Made by a program: the position numbers and the translations under genes | Part shown: positions 61,021 to 64,000 of the stretch, in pieces | How positions within the stretch are numbered: position 1 is the first letter of the stretch | Layout of the letters: each line of letters starts with the position of its first letter | Assembly (NCBI GenBank): GCA_007750655.1 | Contig: CP036290.1 | Location: forward strand, 2,666,001-2,730,000 | Length of the DNA: 64,000 bases | Direction: 5' to 3' | Origin: Rohdeia mirabilis | GTDB taxonomy: Bacteria > Planctomycetota > UBA1135 > GCA-002686595 | Notes under the pieces: model-generated | Databases searched by the model: none | Seen by the model: the letters and a program-made list of their open reading frames with translations, nothing else | Told to the model about the DNA's origin: nothing

Positions 61021-62807
61021 CCGCCCCCGTCGTTCCGCGCCCCGACAACCCGCTGATCGTCCAGGCCGATCGCAGCCTCTTGCTGCACACCGTGCGCACG
61101 TGCGTCGACGAACACGGCGACGTGGTGCGCGACGAACAGGGGCGACCGACGACCGAGGAGCATCCGCGCTACGTCGAGGCGCGCGACTCCCTGAGCCAGT
61201 TCGCCGAACTCGAGAAGAGCCCCGAGTACCTGCACAGCTACCGCTTGACGGCGATCTCGGTCTGGAACGCCGCCGCGCTGGGGATGACCGCCGACGACGT
61301 GGTCCTTCGTCTGCACGAACTGTCGTGCGTCCCCGTGCCCGCCAACGTCGAGACCGATCTGCGCGAGTGGTTCGAGCGCTACGGACTCCTGCGCATCGAG
61401 CGCTCGGGCGAGCGCTTCGAACTCCTCTCGCGCGACCCGAACGCGCTGTCGGACGCACTCGGCTACGCGAGCGTGCGCGAGATCGTCGAGGTCGACGAAG
61501 CGACCGGCCGCGTCCACCTGGACGAGTTCGGGCGCGGACCGCTCAAGCAAGCGTTGATCCGCGTCGGCTACCCGGTCGAGGACCTGGGTGGCTACCGCGA
61601 GGGCGACGCGTGGAAGATCGGGCTGCGCTCGCGGACGCTGACCGGCCGCGACTTCGCCCTGCGCGAGTACCAGAGCTCGGCCGCCGCGGCGTTCTACAAG
61701 GGCGGTGACGTGACCGGCGGCAGCGGGGTGGTCGTACTGCCCTGTGGAGCGGGCAAGACCGTCGTCGCACTGGGCGCCATGAACCTGGTCGGCGAGAAGA
61801 CGCTGATCCTCACGTCCAACACCGTCGCCGTGCGGCAGTGGCGCCAGGAGATCCTCGACAAGACCGAGCTCACCGAGGACGAGGTGGGGGAGTACACGGG
61901 CGAGACCAAGGAGGTCCGTCCCGTCACGATCACGACCTACCAGATGCTCACCTGGCGCCGCACGAAGACGGGCGAGTTCGAGCACTTCGAGATCTTCGGG
62001 CGCGAGAACTGGGGCCTGGTCGTCTACGACGAGGTGCACCTGCTTCCGGCGCCGGTGTTCCGCGTCACCGCCGAACTCCAGGCGCGTCGCCGACTGGGCC
62101 TGACGGCCACCTTGGTGCGCGAGGACGGGCGCGAGGACGAGGTCTTCTGCCTGATCGGACCCAAGCGCTACGAAGTGCCGTGGCGTGTGCTCGAACGCCA
62201 GGGCTTCATCGCACCCGCGCGCTGCATCGAGCTGCGCGTCGCGCTCCCGGTCGCGCAGAAGCGTCTGTACGAAGCCGCCGGCGCGCGCGCCAAGTTCCGC
62301 ATCGCCTCCGAGAACCCGGCGAAGAACGACGTCGTCGCCGCGCTGCTCGCTCGCCACGCCGGCGACCGCGTCCTGGTGATCGGCCAGTACCTCGACCAGT
62401 TGCGCGCTCTCTCGGCGCGGCTCGACGTTCCGCTCATCACGGGCAAGACGCCGAACGCCGATCGCGAGCGCCTGTACGCGGACTTCCGCGCCGGTCGCGA
62501 GCCCGCGCTCGTCGTCTCCAAGGTCGGCAACTTCGCCGTCGACCTGCCCGACGCGAACGTCGCCATCCAAGTCTCCGGCACCTTCGGTTCGCGCCAGGAG
62601 GAGGCCCAGCGACTCGGCCGCATCCTGCGCCCCAAGGACGACGGCGGCGGCGCGCGTTTCTATGCACTCGTGTCGCACGGCACGAAGGACCAGGAGTTCG
62701 CCCAGAAGCGTCAGCTCTTCCTGACCGAGCAGGGCTACTCGTACGAGATCCTCGAGATTCCCGTCGCCACGGACGACGGAACGATCGACCTGGAGAGGCT
62801 CGACTGA
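61017..62807 (+). CDS. XPB/Rad25-type DNA repair helicase
   Basis: A 596-aa superfamily 2 helicase of the bacterial XPB group. An N-terminal domain (1-200) includes HTVRTCVDEHGDVV and the XPB-like QADRSLLL start. The helicase core has Walker A PCGAGKT (242-248), DEVH box VVYDEVHLLP (338-341), motif III LGLTATL and the XPB-specific RED motif in LVREDGRED. Further motifs are LVIGQYLDQLRALSARLDVP and motif VI QRLGRILRPK. XPB opens DNA around damage in eukaryotic and archaeal repair; bacterial homologues unwind DNA 3' to 5'. GTG at 61017 overlaps the uvrA stop (GTGA), so translation is coupled to UvrA. This places it in nucleotide excision repair. Confidence 0.92.
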   Translation: MTAPVVPRPDNPLIVQADRSLLLHTVRTCVDEHGDVVRDEQGRPTTEEHPRYVEARDSLSQFAELEKSPEYLHSYRLTAISVWNAAALGMTADDVVLRLHELSCVPVPANVETDLREWFERYGLLRIERSGERFELLSRDPNALSDALGYASVREIVEVDEATGRVHLDEFGRGPLKQALIRVGYPVEDLGGYREGDAWKIGLRSRTLTGRDFALREYQSSAAAAFYKGGDVTGGSGVVVLPCGAGKTVVALGAMNLVGEKTLILTSNTVAVRQWRQEILDKTELTEDEVGEYTGETKEVRPVTITTYQMLTWRRTKTGEFEHFEIFGRENWGLVVYDEVHLLPAPVFRVTAELQARRRLGLTATLVREDGREDEVFCLIGPKRYEVPWRVLERQGFIAPARCIELRVALPVAQKRLYEAAGARAKFRIASENPAKNDVVAALLARHAGDRVLVIGQYLDQLRALSARLDVPLITGKTPNADRERLYADFRAGREPALVVSKVGNFAVDLPDANVAIQVSGTFGSRQEEAQRLGRILRPKDDGGGARFYALVSHGTKDQEFAQKRQLFLTEQGYSYEILEIPVATDDGTIDLERLD

Positions 62808-62881
62808 CGCGGCTCGCGCGTCGCACGGACCTCGGCCCACATCGACGGCGCCCGCGCGGCATCGCCGAAGCGCACACCACC

Positions 62882-64000
62882 ATGGAACGACCCATCGATT
62901 CGAGCGAGACCCCCGACAACGGGGCCATCTCGGCGCTGCTGACCCTGCGCGGCCACCTGGAACGCATGTACGCGTCGCCAGAGGCCCAGCGCCGGACGCC
63001 GCCCCAGCGGCAGCGGGAGATGTACAAGATGTACGCGACCGAGAGCGCAGCGGCCGCACGCGTGGAGCGTCTTCCGGACGGACTGCGCGAGCTGGTGGAA
63101 CAGGCGATCCTCGAGTTCGGCGGTCTTCTGTCGCGCCAGCTGTTCGAGAAGCTCGCCACCGAGCTGCGCAACTGGAACGCGCCGCGTTGGCGTCAACTGC
63201 TCGAGCAGTCGCTGGTCGGAACGGTGACGCAGCTCGACCTCACGCCGTGCGGGATCCAACACGACGACGAGACGCTGATCGTCTTCACCGAGGTCTCTCT
63301 CGCGTGGCTGCGGCGCGTCGCCGTCCCCGGTGACCCCGACCGCCCGCACGAGGAGCTCTCGATCGGTATCGACCTGTTCACGAACCTGTCGCGCTTCCTG
63401 TCGTACATCCAGGAGAACGACGTGCGCTTCACCGTGAAGGGCGAGATCTTCAAGACGACCGAGAAGAAGATCCTCCAGCACCTCATCCCGAACCCGGGGC
63501 GCGAACTGACGCGCGAAGAGGTGCTCGACTTCATCTACCAGTTCGCGCGTCGCCGCAGGCTGCTCGAGGGCAGCGGCGAACGCACGCTCAACGTCACGTC
63601 CGACGGGCGGACCTGGGGCTCGTCGTCGCTGGCGGACAAGCTCGCCGACCTGGTCGAGTTCGCCGTCGAGGAACGCGACCACAGCGGCGAGCACTACCAC
63701 CACGTCAGCATGCGACGCACCCTGCTGCGGATGCTGAAGCGCGTGGAACCCGGCGTCTGGTACGACCTCATGTACCTGCCGTTCCTGGCGCGCAACCACC
63801 ACCTGGCCAGCCTCGACGACCTCGGCGCCGCCGAGCAGTTCGGCGAGTTGGTCGCGACGGGCCGGCACTCGCCGAGCGAGGACCTGCAGCGCATGTCCTG
63901 GAGCCTCGCGCGCTGGGTGCGACGACGCCTGTACCTGCTCGGAATCGTCGAGCTCGGCTACGACGCGTCGAAGCGCCCCGTCGCACTGCGCCTGACCGCC
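62882..64000 (+). CDS. Partial uncharacterised protein downstream of XPB; possible XPB partner
   Basis: From ATG 62882 the frame stays open for 373 codons to the window edge, so the C-terminus is missing. It begins MERPIDSSETPDNGAISALL. No transmembrane segment is seen. The middle has DLFTNLSRFLSYIQENDVRF, then TVKGEIFKTTEKKILQHL, which resembles the N-terminal region of helicase-associated proteins that lie beside XPB in Actinobacteria (a pattern of N-x-L, then VR-[FL]-T-x-x-G, then a winged-helix). Later parts look helical and basic (SWSLARWVRRRLYLLGIVEL). It starts 74 nt after XPB on the same strand. The family assignment is tentative; codon usage and openness support a real gene. Confidence 0.72.
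   Translation, partial: MERPIDSSETPDNGAISALLTLRGHLERMYASPEAQRRTPPQRQREMYKMYATESAAAARVERLPDGLRELVEQAILEFGGLLSRQLFEKLATELRNWNAPRWRQLLEQSLVGTVTQLDLTPCGIQHDDETLIVFTEVSLAWLRRVAVPGDPDRPHEELSIGIDLFTNLSRFLSYIQENDVRFTVKGEIFKTTEKKILQHLIPNPGRELTREEVLDFIYQFARRRRLLEGSGERTLNVTSDGRTWGSSSLADKLADLVEFAVEERDHSGEHYHHVSMRRTLLRMLKRVEPGVWYDLMYLPFLARNHHLASLDDLGAAEQFGELVATGRHSPSEDLQRMSWSLARWVRRRLYLLGIVELGYDASKRPVALRLTA

Noticed and set aside
54715..61458. A huge minus-strand open frame (over 2200 codons) lies opposite uvrA; similar long antisense frames lie opposite rpsA and other genes.
   Set aside because: They mirror strongly GC3-biased genes; the products are Arg/Ala/Gly-rich with no domains, while the opposite strand encodes clear families.

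Overview
The window is about 64 kb of very GC-rich bacterial chromosome, densely coding, with about 43 protein genes on both strands. I see no tRNA, rRNA, CRISPR array, transposase or phage gene. The gene content suggests a Planctomycetota-type bacterium: a large secreted CotH-kinase/lamin-tail protein, an FG-GAP repeat protein, a sulfatase-like lipoprotein, a DUF1573 lipoprotein, two sigma-54 activators plus rpoN, a double-length UvrA, and a DUF3473-type deacetylase with other exosortase-A-style polysaccharide genes. That assignment is inference from gene families, not from a marker phylogeny.

Layout. 185-9410 (+) is an exopolysaccharide operon: Wza-like export lipoprotein, Wzz/GumC-like chain-length protein, O-antigen-ligase-like membrane protein of the exosortase-A-associated type, asparagine-synthase-like amidotransferase, two GT4 glycosyltransferases and a polysaccharide deacetylase. 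9454-17008 (-) holds a secreted FG-GAP protein, and an operon of a sigma-54 regulator with a 1355-aa membrane-anchored helical-repeat protein. 17187-20300 (+) has two GT2 glycosyltransferases (the second lacks catalytic motifs) and a FemAB-like protein, extending the polysaccharide theme. 20346-22946 has a GmhB-like HAD phosphatase, a PEGA-like lipoprotein and a GT39-like membrane glycosyltransferase. A 43-bp perfect inverted repeat (22946-23061) separates this block from efp and rpoN (-).

25717-32847 (+) runs a small membrane protein, a degenerate GGDEF protein, an NtrC-type regulator, a single ORF joining LpxH to cytidylate kinase, plsC and rpsA. 32997-51141 is mostly housekeeping: tyrS, glyA, a CobW-type GTPase, purC-mtnA plus a small duplicated protein, galE, an MBL hydrolase, an M28 peptidase, a PBP4-type carboxypeptidase and an inositol-monophosphatase-family enzyme, with a sulfatase-like/DUF1573 lipoprotein pair on the minus strand. 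51200-54718 (-) is the CotH/malectin/lamin-tail secreted protein.

55096 to the right edge (+) is the most striking region. A 1974-aa protein made of two complete UvrA units overlaps by four bases the start of an XPB-type DNA helicase. This is followed 74 nt later by an unfinished frame (62882-64000+) whose product I do not firmly recognise. The arrangement suggests a nucleotide-excision-repair operon that combines bacterial UvrA with an archaeal/eukaryote-like XPB. Across the window, start codons often overlap the previous stop (ATGA/GTGA), and a recurrent GCTANNCTG-like element precedes many transcription units, sometimes only 6-8 nt from the start codon, which suggests leaderless or near-leaderless transcripts.
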